Below, one piece after another: positions 6,460-15,354 of a stretch of DNA of 17,337 nucleotides. Position numbers and translations under genes: made by a program. Numbering within the stretch: the first letter of the stretch is position 1; each line of letters opens with the position of its first letter. The stretch comes from Bacillota bacterium. Its GTDB lineage: Bacteria; Bacillota; Clostridia; Lachnospirales; Lachnospiraceae. The DNA is taken from NCBI GenBank assembly GCA_023441145.1, contig JAEZQN010000333.1:1-17337 (forward strand). The letters run 5' to 3'. The notes under the pieces were generated by a model. It was not told the origin of the DNA and ran no database searches. It was given only the letters and a program-made list of their open reading frames with translations.

Positions 6460-8335
6460 CGAAATTGTATGTAATTCGTTTAAATACATAATTGACATCT
6501 CCTATGGAATTAACATGGATGGATTTATTGCTATTGGAACAGAGAGTATAGTGTATAAAGGGTTAAAAGCAAGATGTGATGGAGGTATGCAATTCTCTTG
6601 TGTTCTAAAATTTAAACCTAAATCTATTAGCGTCGATGGTGTTGTAATTGATAGATTACAACTATTCAAGACAGAAGAAAATAAAATATTTGAAGAACTG
6701 AGAGAATGCCGATCGGTTGTACGTATTGATGATGTTGTTGAGGATTTAGGGGATTTTAGTGTTAAATGTGATAAGGTACGTGGTGGAGTAATTAATAGAG
6801 AGTCGTATTTTTGCGTTGTAGAAGAGTTTATTGATGGTTGGTCGTTGGAAGAGTTTTGTAGAGAGGAATACTGGAAACTTAGAAGAATAGAACCTTTGTC
6901 TAATGGCCTAAATAAAATAGTGAATTACCACGAGTTTACTGAAGAAGAAAAAAAAGAAATTAAACAGAACTACAACTATGATAATATCTTAAAGTATCAA
7001 AATCAAATACTTCTCTTTATGATAAACTTGTGCGATATTTTACAATTTGTTACGGAGCAAAAGAAAATATTACATTTAGACATAAAACCAGACAATATTA
7101 TGGTTACAAGATATGGAAAAGAATTAGTATTGATTGATTTTGGTAGATCAAAAAAAATAACTAAGGCAAATCGTTTCATTGTAAGTAATTTATCAGAAGT
7201 CAACTATAACGAAAATGAAACACTTACCAGGATGTATCAATATGGTAGTTTGGGATACGCTGCACCTGAGTGTTATGCCAAAGCTAATAAGGATTCTAAG
7301 TTTCCGTTCAGTCTTAATTTCGAACAAGGAAAAATGTCAATTGAAAGTGATATTTTTTCATTTGGCGCCACATTTTGGGAATGTCTAAATATATTTGAAC
7401 TAGTTACGAAGAGCAAAGAATTCTCCAAAGATTCTTATAGCTTTTACAAAGATAAGTTTCTAAAGGAGTCCGTTTATTGTAACAGGGATCTATCCTGTAC
7501 CTCTCTATATTACCAAAAGAGGCTAGAAAACATCTTGAGAAAATGTACAAAAAAGCGTGTAGATACTTATTTCAATGCAGAAAATGGGGATTATTATCAC
7601 TCCTATTCAGAACTAAAGAAAGATATAGAGGTAGCAAAAGACTCTTGTCCTGCAATTGTCAAAGAAGAAAATATCAAAGCGAAGAATGCGTTTCGTCTTT
7701 GTGGAGGTATGATCTCTTTAGTTTGTGTATTTCTAGTAATTTATTATATTTATCAATCTATGGCATTTTCAATTGCGGAGAGAAAATGGGACAGCTTAAC
7801 CGTGAATTATAACGATACGCAGTTTTTTAAATTAGAAGAGACAGCCAATGAGTTAATCACGACAGCAACAGACAGCAGAGTAGATGAAATCTATAATAAT
7901 ATTGCTAGTTTTACCTATAAGAATGATGATATATCGGAGTATGAAGCTGCTATGCTTGTACAGATGTTGCAGAAAAGAGGTAGCACAAGTAAACTGCCAC
8001 AACGTCTTGATGAAATAATGCAACATGCTAATAGTAGAAAATTTAAAGCGATTTCAACTGAAATTATTAAGCTTGATGAAGTGAACAATTGTGTGGGGTA
8101 CAAGTTAGCAAGAGCAATTTTTAATGTAGAAGTAAGCAAGACAGAAATTGTAGAAGCATATGAAGTATTAGCTGATTACAAAGATAATTCAGATTTTCAC
8201 AATGCTGTTGTAAAGCTTAAGAATGTACTTGATAATGATGAAAATATTACTATTATTGCTGATAGTACAGGAGTTACAAAGCAAGAAATACAAGAGTTTT
8301 TGAAAAGCATTGCAGTAAAGGAGATAACAGAATGA
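6452..8335 (+). CDS. EssB-like membrane protein with an intact-looking Ser/Thr kinase domain
   Basis: This 627-residue protein consists of an N-terminal protein kinase domain (about 1-400), one membrane helix (about 414-435) and a helical extracytoplasmic C-terminal domain (about 440-627). That is the layout of EssB/YukC, the T7SS protein whose cytoplasmic domain is a pseudokinase. Here the catalytic set looks complete: Gly loop GTESIVYKG, VLKFK with the likely ATP-binding Lys53, catalytic loop HLDIKPDN at 208-215, metal-binding DFG at 229-231, AAPE ending at 273 and the helix-F Asp300 in SDIFSFG. A large charged insertion lies between the hinge (CVVEEF) and helix E. I chose ATG 6452 over GTG 6437, which sits inside the apparent ribosome-binding sequence GGTGG; the spacing is long and the evidence moderate. 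The gene overlaps the microprotein by eight bases and the next gene by four. It could be a signalling kinase instead of EssB, but the locus and topology favour the EssB role. Confidence 0.85.
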   Translation: MSSEIVCNSFKYIIDISYGINMDGFIAIGTESIVYKGLKARCDGGMQFSCVLKFKPKSISVDGVVIDRLQLFKTEENKIFEELRECRSVVRIDDVVEDLGDFSVKCDKVRGGVINRESYFCVVEEFIDGWSLEEFCREEYWKLRRIEPLSNGLNKIVNYHEFTEEEKKEIKQNYNYDNILKYQNQILLFMINLCDILQFVTEQKKILHLDIKPDNIMVTRYGKELVLIDFGRSKKITKANRFIVSNLSEVNYNENETLTRMYQYGSLGYAAPECYAKANKDSKFPFSLNFEQGKMSIESDIFSFGATFWECLNIFELVTKSKEFSKDSYSFYKDKFLKESVYCNRDLSCTSLYYQKRLENILRKCTKKRVDTYFNAENGDYYHSYSELKKDIEVAKDSCPAIVKEENIKAKNAFRLCGGMISLVCVFLVIYYIYQSMAFSIAERKWDSLTVNYNDTQFFKLEETANELITTATDSRVDEIYNNIASFTYKNDDISEYEAAMLVQMLQKRGSTSKLPQRLDEIMQHANSRKFKAISTEIIKLDEVNNCVGYKLARAIFNVEVSKTEIVEAYEVLADYKDNSDFHNAVVKLKNVLDNDENITIIADSTGVTKQEIQEFLKSIAVKEITE

Positions 8336-8655
8336 AAAAAGTACTAGAAAAACATCCAATCGTAAAATATGTCATCCAATCATATTTGTATTTTCTGTTA
8401 TATTCCTGTTTGGGATTGGGATTTATATTTGGGATACTACAAATTACTGGTTTTTACAGTCAACTTGAGACTGCTTTGGATTTGAAGTATAATTCACCAT
8501 TTGTACTAATTCCATTGTATGGTTCTGCCATTATTGCAATCCTGTGTTTGGTTATTGGTGTTTTACTATATTTCCACAAATATAAACGATCAAAGATGAA
8601 AAGCGTGTTTTACAAATCGTTTTCTAAGATATTAATTGAAAAATCAGAAGAATAA
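8332..8655 (+). CDS. Small membrane protein, two predicted helices
   Basis: This protein has 107 residues and two clear hydrophobic segments (about 17-41 and 57-81), followed by a basic cytoplasmic-looking tail (FHKYKRSKMKSVFYKS). The start codon overlaps the kinase stop as ATGA and has AAAGGAGA nine bases upstream, so translation is probably coupled to the EssB-like protein. I recognise no family. Its size, topology and position next to the EssB-like gene make it a candidate for the slot filled by EssA in canonical Ess systems, but I see no specific EssA motif, so this is only a positional inference. Confidence 0.82.
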   Translation: MKKVLEKHPIVKYVIQSYLYFLLYSCLGLGFIFGILQITGFYSQLETALDLKYNSPFVLIPLYGSAIIAILCLVIGVLLYFHKYKRSKMKSVFYKSFSKILIEKSEE

Positions 8656-8666
8656 GGAATTGGATT

Positions 8667-9047
8667 ATGAAGCTTAAGGCCATAAATTATGTATCAGCAG
8701 TGTGTTATTTTTTGTCTTCGGCTAGTTTGCTATCTATTTCTTTCTTCAATGTGAATGACGGGAATAAAGCAGCAGCCATTTTTTTTGGAATAGTGTTTTG
8801 GAGTGGATTTCTCATAGGGACAATATTGCAAATAATCTTATGGAGTAAAACAAGATTAAGTTTAAACAAGAGAAATTTAAAAGTGGCAAAATTGCTTGTA
8901 GGCTTATGTTTTACCATTTCGTTTATTGTAGCTATTTTGGTGTTGAGTTTTTTTGAAACCAACATCTATGCACTTCCGATTACTCTATTTATGTTGCTAT
9001 TGAATGCAGAAATGTATTGTTTCATTAAGAGAATGGAGAGACTGTGA
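8667..9047 (+). CDS. Small membrane protein, four predicted helices
   Basis: This protein has 126 residues and four hydrophobic segments (about 8-27, 36-59, 74-95 and 99-119), joined by short loops; the second loop is strongly basic (KTRLSLNKRNLK). AAGGA lies eight bases before ATG 8667 and overlaps the stop of the previous gene. Its own stop overlaps the next start as TGATG. No family is recognised. Its tight coupling to the EssB-like gene and the giant surface protein suggests a subunit or assembly factor of the membrane complex. Confidence 0.82.
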   Translation: MKLKAINYVSAVCYFLSSASLLSISFFNVNDGNKAAAIFFGIVFWSGFLIGTILQIILWSKTRLSLNKRNLKVAKLLVGLCFTISFIVAILVLSFFETNIYALPITLFMLLLNAEMYCFIKRMERL

Positions 9048-12000
9048 TGAAATTAGGAAAAAGAATTTTGTCCATAGTACTAATAGTACTTTGTATATTT
9101 AATGGTTTTCCAAATGTGTATGCAAAAACCGATAAAATTACAATTAAGGGCGATATATCGAACGTAATTACTGATATAGAATATGGTTCTACCAATGATA
9201 CATACCAAATTAATGATTCATTTTTGGAAGGCATTGAATATGGTGATGAAGTACATCTTGTAGCTGATGCTACATATGATTCGAAAGTTGTAGGAAAAAC
9301 AACATTGAGGCTTACCAACTTTAGGCTTGAAGGGAAGGATGCTGCAGATTATACTATATCCTCTATACCAGAGCCAGTGGTAAAAGAAATCAATATTACG
9401 AAGAAAATCATTAACATTAGTCCTAGTAAAACCTATATTTACTATGGACAGACGAAGCCAGGAACAATGACAGAAATTAAGGATTATAAAAACCAGATTG
9501 TCGATGGTGATATAGTAAATATTACAGCAGAATTTGGAATCGAGTCAGGTAATACTGTAAGATCGGATTACTCCATTAGGATTAATAAGTTTAGCTGTGA
9601 TAATAGTAATTATAGTGTTCAACTGGATACCTCCATTAAATTTGAGGTAAGAGAATATGATCCTGCAGTAACCTGTATGGAGTCAGAAGGGGCTTATAAT
9701 GGAGTAAAAACTGCAACTTTGACGGCACCAGAAGGGTATTTAATTAGTAAAGAAAACAAAACGAATTCAACCTGGAGTTCATCTATAAATATCAATTTGG
9801 AAGAAACACAAAACGGTTCTGCCACCTACTATCTTCGACGTAATGATGAATCAGATATAGAATATAATCAGGCCATAAGCAAGGGTAAAAAATTCAACTA
9901 TACATCCATTCAGACATTACCAAGAATTGAGAGTATTACAGTTGGGAAAAATGATGTAAATTCCTCACTAAACTTTTTGAATTATGGAGTGTTTGGTAAT
10001 GGAGATGTTACAGTAACGGTTAAGGCTGTTGGGACGAAAAATGAACAGGAAACCATGTTGTTTTTAGGAGAAGATGGGGCATATGAAAGCAAAATAGCAA
10101 CTTCTGAACGCACCCCTGATGGATTATATCATTATACAGCACAGTTTACATATGAAGTACCAATAAGTAAATATCTAAAGGCATACGCAAGTAACTCATC
10201 TGGTATTGGTGAGAAGTATGCAATATTAAGTAGTGTAGGCGATGACAAAATAATTACTGTTGATTCAAAGCCAGTTGTTTTAGAAAATAATCTACCAGTA
10301 TGTAGTCAATATGCTTTTAGTTATGATAATACAAAAGTAACCTGCAACCTTACACTTTCTGATCCTGATTCGGGAATAGCAAAAGTGGAATATGGTTGGG
10401 ATTTAGATATAAATAATACTGATATAGAACAAAATAAAAAAGTTGGTAATTATACTAGATGGCAAGGGTTTAAGGGAAATAATTTTACAACTAATTATAT
10501 TAACACCAATTACACTAATGGCGAATTGACCAATAAAAAAGATTTCGAGCTGGAGTTGCGTTATGATGACTCTATTTGGGTATTGGAAAATAAGCATGAG
10601 CTCTTTCTTCGCGTTACGGACAATGCAGGAAATGTATCGTTGATTAGGATTAAAGATGAAGTCGGAAGTGATATGTTAGACCCTAATATAACAAAGGTTG
10701 AAATTAGAGAGGCAGACAACCTAAGTGCTACAGAAGCTGTTATAAACTTTCTTACTTTTGGAATTTTTTATAACGATTCTGTAGAAATTGTAGTTAACGC
10801 TAATGATAATGAAGATGGCAGTTCAAGCTATAAATCTGGAATCAATTTTGTTAAATTGAATAATAGACCTATGAAGAAAAATGAGGCTGGTGAATATGTT
10901 CTTACTGTTTCACCAGACGATATTATACAAGGTATGACTATATATGCTGTAGATAATGTTAACAGAAGTGTGACAAAAACTGTAACGCAGATATCCAATA
11001 TTGATGGGAAGATTCAAAGTAATGATTTATATGTAGAAGATGATGCACCAAGTATCTATTTATCCACTAGTTCTCCTGGACATACCGATAATAACGGTAA
11101 ACAATGGTTTGGTTCTGGGGAAGAGTCGGATACAATTAGTGTTAAAGTAGCTGATGATAAGGGTACTGTTAAAAGTGGTCTTAACACCATTAGAATTACC
11201 GACAATGGAAAAGTTATATTTGAAAAAAAAGATTTTAATTCTCTAGTATCGGAGCACATAGAAACCTTTGTAATAGGTGAATTAAGCTCAGGTGTCCATG
11301 AATTTAGTATTACAGCTATAGACAATGCTGGAAATACATACGTAGAGCCAGCCCATACCTTCTATATAGATAAGGCACCTCCACAGGTAAACAATGGACT
11401 AAAGATTACAAATTCCAATGGAGTAGAAATTAACAGCCAAAAATGGTTTAACAAGGAGGATATTATATCCTTCCGTGCAACTAGTATAGATGAAGATTCA
11501 GGCATTAAAAGTATTATGATGAAGATCAATGGAACAGAATTTAACTTTAATAAGGATGAAATTCTTTCAGATGAAACTGGTTACTATGTTAATGTCGATA
11601 CAACGAAGCTTACTCCGGATAATACACATACATATAATGTATCATGTACTGTAACAGATTTTGCTAACAACAAGGCTCAATTCACACCAATTTCTGCTTA
11701 TGTTGATTATGAAAATCCGACTATAAATAAATACATTATTGACAATATTCAGATGGGTAAAGTCTTGAATTTGTTACCATTTGGAACGTTTTCAAACGAT
11801 GCGCTGATATTAAGAGTGTTTGCTTCTGATATGGAGTTCGATAGTGGTATCAATCGTGTAGAGATGAATTATGAGGGATTAAAAACACCTGTTATAATGG
11901 TGAATGAAGGAAACGGAGTGTTCTCTACTGTACTTCCTATTGGAATAGAAGTGTTTGAGAAGAACATTACTGTAACTGCATATGATAATTATGGTAAACA

Positions 12001-14983
12001 AAGTGTTACCTGCCCGAATATTGAGTCAGCAAAGGATGGTAGTTCATCCAGTAGTAATCTTGTGATCATTGAGAACATTGCATCTGATGTAAATCTTATT
12101 TTACCAGCTGGAGATGGAGTGGATAATGGTGATAGTAGAATATGGTATAAATCCAATAAACCAGTAGAGCTAAGGGTTCAGGATGCAAGTTCAGGGATTC
12201 GTAATATTGATTTTACTGTGAATGACATTGATGTTAAATCGGATAAAAATGGTGTTGATCTATTAAAAAGAGCCGTTACGGAGAAGGCCAATGAAAGGCA
12301 TACAGAAGCATATACCTATCATTTCGACCTTAATTATTTCACTTCCATAGCGAAGGAACCTGATGATGGGAAATATGAATTAATCATTCAAATAACCGAT
12401 AATGCAGGAAATGTTAAGCTTGTTGAAGCTATATACTATGTAGATAAAAAGAATCCTGAAATCACCAAAATAGACTTTTCTCCGTCCACATCAGATGGAA
12501 TAGAAGGGACTGCAGAGTTTATTCAAAAGCTTGATTATGGATACTATTTTAAAACAGACTTTACTGCTACAGTTTATATTTCTGATGAGGTAGCATCCTC
12601 AGGCCTTAATGAAGTTGCATATCGATTTGTTACATATCAAAATGGTAAGAAGTCAAATGAAACCAAAGGGGTCCAAAAGATAGTAAATGGAAAAGCTAAA
12701 GTGACAGTACCGAAAGGATTTAAAGGTCAACTATATATGGAGGCATTTGACAACGTGTTGAATTCCTCTGGTGAAAAAACAACGAAAGCATATGTGATAG
12801 ATAACAGTGCACCAACTATTAGTGTGAATAATAATGTTACAACTGCATATAAGGACGCTGATGGGAATGCTCTTTATGTTGTGGATAATAGGATTACAGT
12901 GGAAATAACTGATTCGGGTTCTGGGATTAAGGAGGTTGGATATTCGCAGAGTGGGGAACAGAACTCGTTTACTAGAAAGATGGTTGAGATTAATCAGAAT
13001 GGCTATAAGGTTGGAGACAGTCTGGGTGATGGATGGATTGTATCAGATGTGGATGTAAATTTAGTTACTAAGGTTAGAAAAACGTTCGTCTTTAGTAAGG
13101 ACGATAACAATGTTAAATTAACATTTGATACCAAGGATAATTGTAATAACAAAAAAGAAAATGTCAGCAGTGACAAATTTACAGTTGATAAGACAGCCCC
13201 AATCATAAATATAGCATTTCACGATAGTGAGAATATAGATCTCTATTATAGTAACAACCGAATCGCTGATATAACTGTTATGGATAGAAATTTTGATTCC
13301 AAGCTTATTAAAGTAGCTATCGAAAATACTTTTGGTGCAGTACCATCGTATTCCTTCACGAGAAAGTCAGCAACGGAGTATGTTGCGGTAATTAACTTTG
13401 ACGAGGGAGATTATACCTTTGATGTAAAAGGAACAGACTTAGGTAATCATACTGCGACCATCAACTACAGTGGTGGAAATGAAAAGAATTTCTATGTGGA
13501 TAAAACTAAGCCTGAGCTAGAAGATAATTTTGGCACATTTGCTAATGCTTCTACGAGCAACATTTTTAATATTGATAAAACAGTCAAGATTAAAGTGAAA
13601 GAACATAATTTCAAACCAGATCTTCAAATATTGCGTATCATGAGAAAAGATTCAGGAATGGATCATACAGCAAATGGATTTGTGGATATAACGTCCACAG
13701 TGTTGAGAAATATAGGATGGGAAGACTCAGGTGATACTCATACAATATCTTTTACTCTAAGTGAAGATGCTATTTATCAACTGGAGATAGCCTCATCTGA
13801 TTTGGCTGGAAATACAGTAGACAATAGGAATACAGTAGTATTTGAAATCGATAAGACAGCACCAGTTATAAAATTTAAGAATGGATTATCTACCACTGAG
13901 GATGATTTGAAATCCATAGATGTATATTCCTTTGATAGAAAAGATGATCCAGTACCTAGTGTAGAGTTTGATGATTTGAATGTGGATCATATAAACTATG
14001 ATTTAACCGTCTTTATTCCAGATTATGCAAGCCCAGAAGCTGCTATAGTGATGAAACCTGTTAAAGCATATCATAAACAGGACAAAGATAAGTCTGGTAC
14101 CATTATGGGCAATATATTTGAGTTACCGGATTTTACAAAAGATGGAGTCTATGAGTTAAAGTTAGTTGCAGTGGATAAGGCTGGGAATGAAAGTCCAATG
14201 TGTATTAATACCTATGCTAGAATGGTAGAACAGGATGTTTTAGCTTATGTTATGGACAGTAATATAGAACGAAAAACAGGACTATATTCGTTCATGGATG
14301 AGAATGGCGATGCAATTAGCAAAAGACCTGATAACTTTAAGGATATTAAGATACTCGTAATGGCAAAGGAAGATACTAGTGTTGATGTTGTTTTGAGAGA
14401 TAGTGAAGGAAACATTATAAACACACATGCTCAATCAACCATTGACAATAGTATATATGGCATGAAATCATACAACTTTACTTTAAAAGCAGACTACTTC
14501 CAGGATAATTTCCAAGATGACACAGATACACAGTTGCAATTGACCGTAATGAATGAAGACAAAAGGATCGACTTAGGGAAAATACATATTGATAATATTG
14601 AACCTTCCTGTGATATACCAGCAGACTTAAGGTCTTGGAAGTGGTATTGTGGCGAAGGAAATCGTACCATTACAATTTCCAATATTAGTGAGTTAATTGA
14701 TGAGAGTCAGGCTAAGGTGTTTGACAACGGTAAAGAGATTCCATTTCAGTATTCAAGTGATAATAATACGCTAGAGTTTACACTTGAAAAGGGATGGCAT
14801 AATGTTGGAATTATTCTTAAGGATATGGCCGGAAATACACTTAATATCCCAGAAAAAACGAATATCTATATAGGATTTTTCTGGCTATGGGTGATAATTG
14901 CATCTTCTATAACATTAATAGGAATGACGATTACGACAGTGATATTGGTTCGAAGGAGAAAGAGGATAGCTAGGGAGAATTAA
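9047..14983 (+). CDS. Giant exported Ig-like repeat protein with C-terminal membrane anchor
   Basis: This 1978-residue protein starts with a signal peptide (basic MKLGKR, hydrophobic core, likely cleavage after VYA at 26) and ends with one membrane helix (about 1941-1969) and a basic tail (RRRKRIAREN). It has no LPxTG motif, so it is membrane-held rather than sortase-linked. Between these, two N-terminal modules resemble YDG/MBG domains (LEGKDAADYTI; PSKTYIYYGQTKPG), then a GYLIS...YYLR module. About ten Ig-like modules follow, most marked by D-N-A-G-N or a variant and then V/I-D-K-T-A-P; examples are near residues 524, 760, 1119, 1380, 1588 and 1712. A second recurring motif, L-x-F-G-x-F-x-N-D, appears near 309, 569 and 909. 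ATG 9047 has GGAGAG six bases before it, and the start overlaps the preceding stop. In this operon it may be the extracellular part of the secretion machine, the place taken by EsaA/YueB elsewhere, though it shows no homology I can see. An adhesin is the alternative. Confidence 0.88.
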   Translation: MKLGKRILSIVLIVLCIFNGFPNVYAKTDKITIKGDISNVITDIEYGSTNDTYQINDSFLEGIEYGDEVHLVADATYDSKVVGKTTLRLTNFRLEGKDAADYTISSIPEPVVKEINITKKIINISPSKTYIYYGQTKPGTMTEIKDYKNQIVDGDIVNITAEFGIESGNTVRSDYSIRINKFSCDNSNYSVQLDTSIKFEVREYDPAVTCMESEGAYNGVKTATLTAPEGYLISKENKTNSTWSSSININLEETQNGSATYYLRRNDESDIEYNQAISKGKKFNYTSIQTLPRIESITVGKNDVNSSLNFLNYGVFGNGDVTVTVKAVGTKNEQETMLFLGEDGAYESKIATSERTPDGLYHYTAQFTYEVPISKYLKAYASNSSGIGEKYAILSSVGDDKIITVDSKPVVLENNLPVCSQYAFSYDNTKVTCNLTLSDPDSGIAKVEYGWDLDINNTDIEQNKKVGNYTRWQGFKGNNFTTNYINTNYTNGELTNKKDFELELRYDDSIWVLENKHELFLRVTDNAGNVSLIRIKDEVGSDMLDPNITKVEIREADNLSATEAVINFLTFGIFYNDSVEIVVNANDNEDGSSSYKSGINFVKLNNRPMKKNEAGEYVLTVSPDDIIQGMTIYAVDNVNRSVTKTVTQISNIDGKIQSNDLYVEDDAPSIYLSTSSPGHTDNNGKQWFGSGEESDTISVKVADDKGTVKSGLNTIRITDNGKVIFEKKDFNSLVSEHIETFVIGELSSGVHEFSITAIDNAGNTYVEPAHTFYIDKAPPQVNNGLKITNSNGVEINSQKWFNKEDIISFRATSIDEDSGIKSIMMKINGTEFNFNKDEILSDETGYYVNVDTTKLTPDNTHTYNVSCTVTDFANNKAQFTPISAYVDYENPTINKYIIDNIQMGKVLNLLPFGTFSNDALILRVFASDMEFDSGINRVEMNYEGLKTPVIMVNEGNGVFSTVLPIGIEVFEKNITVTAYDNYGKQSVTCPNIESAKDGSSSSSNLVIIENIASDVNLILPAGDGVDNGDSRIWYKSNKPVELRVQDASSGIRNIDFTVNDIDVKSDKNGVDLLKRAVTEKANERHTEAYTYHFDLNYFTSIAKEPDDGKYELIIQITDNAGNVKLVEAIYYVDKKNPEITKIDFSPSTSDGIEGTAEFIQKLDYGYYFKTDFTATVYISDEVASSGLNEVAYRFVTYQNGKKSNETKGVQKIVNGKAKVTVPKGFKGQLYMEAFDNVLNSSGEKTTKAYVIDNSAPTISVNNNVTTAYKDADGNALYVVDNRITVEITDSGSGIKEVGYSQSGEQNSFTRKMVEINQNGYKVGDSLGDGWIVSDVDVNLVTKVRKTFVFSKDDNNVKLTFDTKDNCNNKKENVSSDKFTVDKTAPIINIAFHDSENIDLYYSNNRIADITVMDRNFDSKLIKVAIENTFGAVPSYSFTRKSATEYVAVINFDEGDYTFDVKGTDLGNHTATINYSGGNEKNFYVDKTKPELEDNFGTFANASTSNIFNIDKTVKIKVKEHNFKPDLQILRIMRKDSGMDHTANGFVDITSTVLRNIGWEDSGDTHTISFTLSEDAIYQLEIASSDLAGNTVDNRNTVVFEIDKTAPVIKFKNGLSTTEDDLKSIDVYSFDRKDDPVPSVEFDDLNVDHINYDLTVFIPDYASPEAAIVMKPVKAYHKQDKDKSGTIMGNIFELPDFTKDGVYELKLVAVDKAGNESPMCINTYARMVEQDVLAYVMDSNIERKTGLYSFMDENGDAISKRPDNFKDIKILVMAKEDTSVDVVLRDSEGNIINTHAQSTIDNSIYGMKSYNFTLKADYFQDNFQDDTDTQLQLTVMNEDKRIDLGKIHIDNIEPSCDIPADLRSWKWYCGEGNRTITISNISELIDESQAKVFDNGKEIPFQYSSDNNTLEFTLEKGWHNVGIILKDMAGNTLNIPEKTNIYIGFFWLWVIIASSITLIGMTITTVILVRRRKRIAREN

Positions 14984-15020
14984 AGATACTCCTGCAGAGA
15001 GGAATAGTTTTAAAGGTGAA

Positions 15021-15354
15021 AAAGGAGTGAGCGTATGGCCACCATTGCACTATATGCAAATAAAGTGAATCAATTGCCAGATTTGATTAAGAATGTTAAG
15101 AATTCGGTAAGTAATTACAAAGAAGAGTTGTCAAATGTGAAAAAAAAGACGTTGACAGTTAATAAAAGCGTATGTGATTTGGATGAGGTCATACGTTCTA
15201 TCCAAAGTTCTACTGTGATACAAGAAAATAAGATGGAATACCTTGTGGCCTTAAAAGAAAATAGTGAAGAGTTTATCTCCATTACAGTTAAAACAGATGG
15301 AGATGTAGCAGATGTAGTCAATCAACGAAAAGAAGAGTTCTATGAGAAATATTA
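15021..15354 (+). repeat. Direct repeat, copy 1: RBS plus effector N-terminus
   Basis: This segment matches 17004-17337 without gaps at an offset of 1983 bases. From 15021 to 15136 I count only three mismatches (15031, 15064, 15106); beyond that, identity drops steadily. The repeat includes the ribosome-binding site AAAGGAGTGA but not the sequence before it. Confidence 0.9.

Noticed and set aside
7543..7812. Second + strand frame inside the EssB-like gene
   Set aside because: It overlaps the kinase-to-membrane part of a well supported protein, lacks a ribosome-binding site, and its Cys/Arg-rich composition is typical of a shadow frame.
14984..15034. Possible regulatory hairpin (TCCT...AGGA around 14990-15003) before the first effector
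   Set aside because: The stem is only four base pairs with no T run. The gap looks like ordinary operon spacing ending in a ribosome-binding site.
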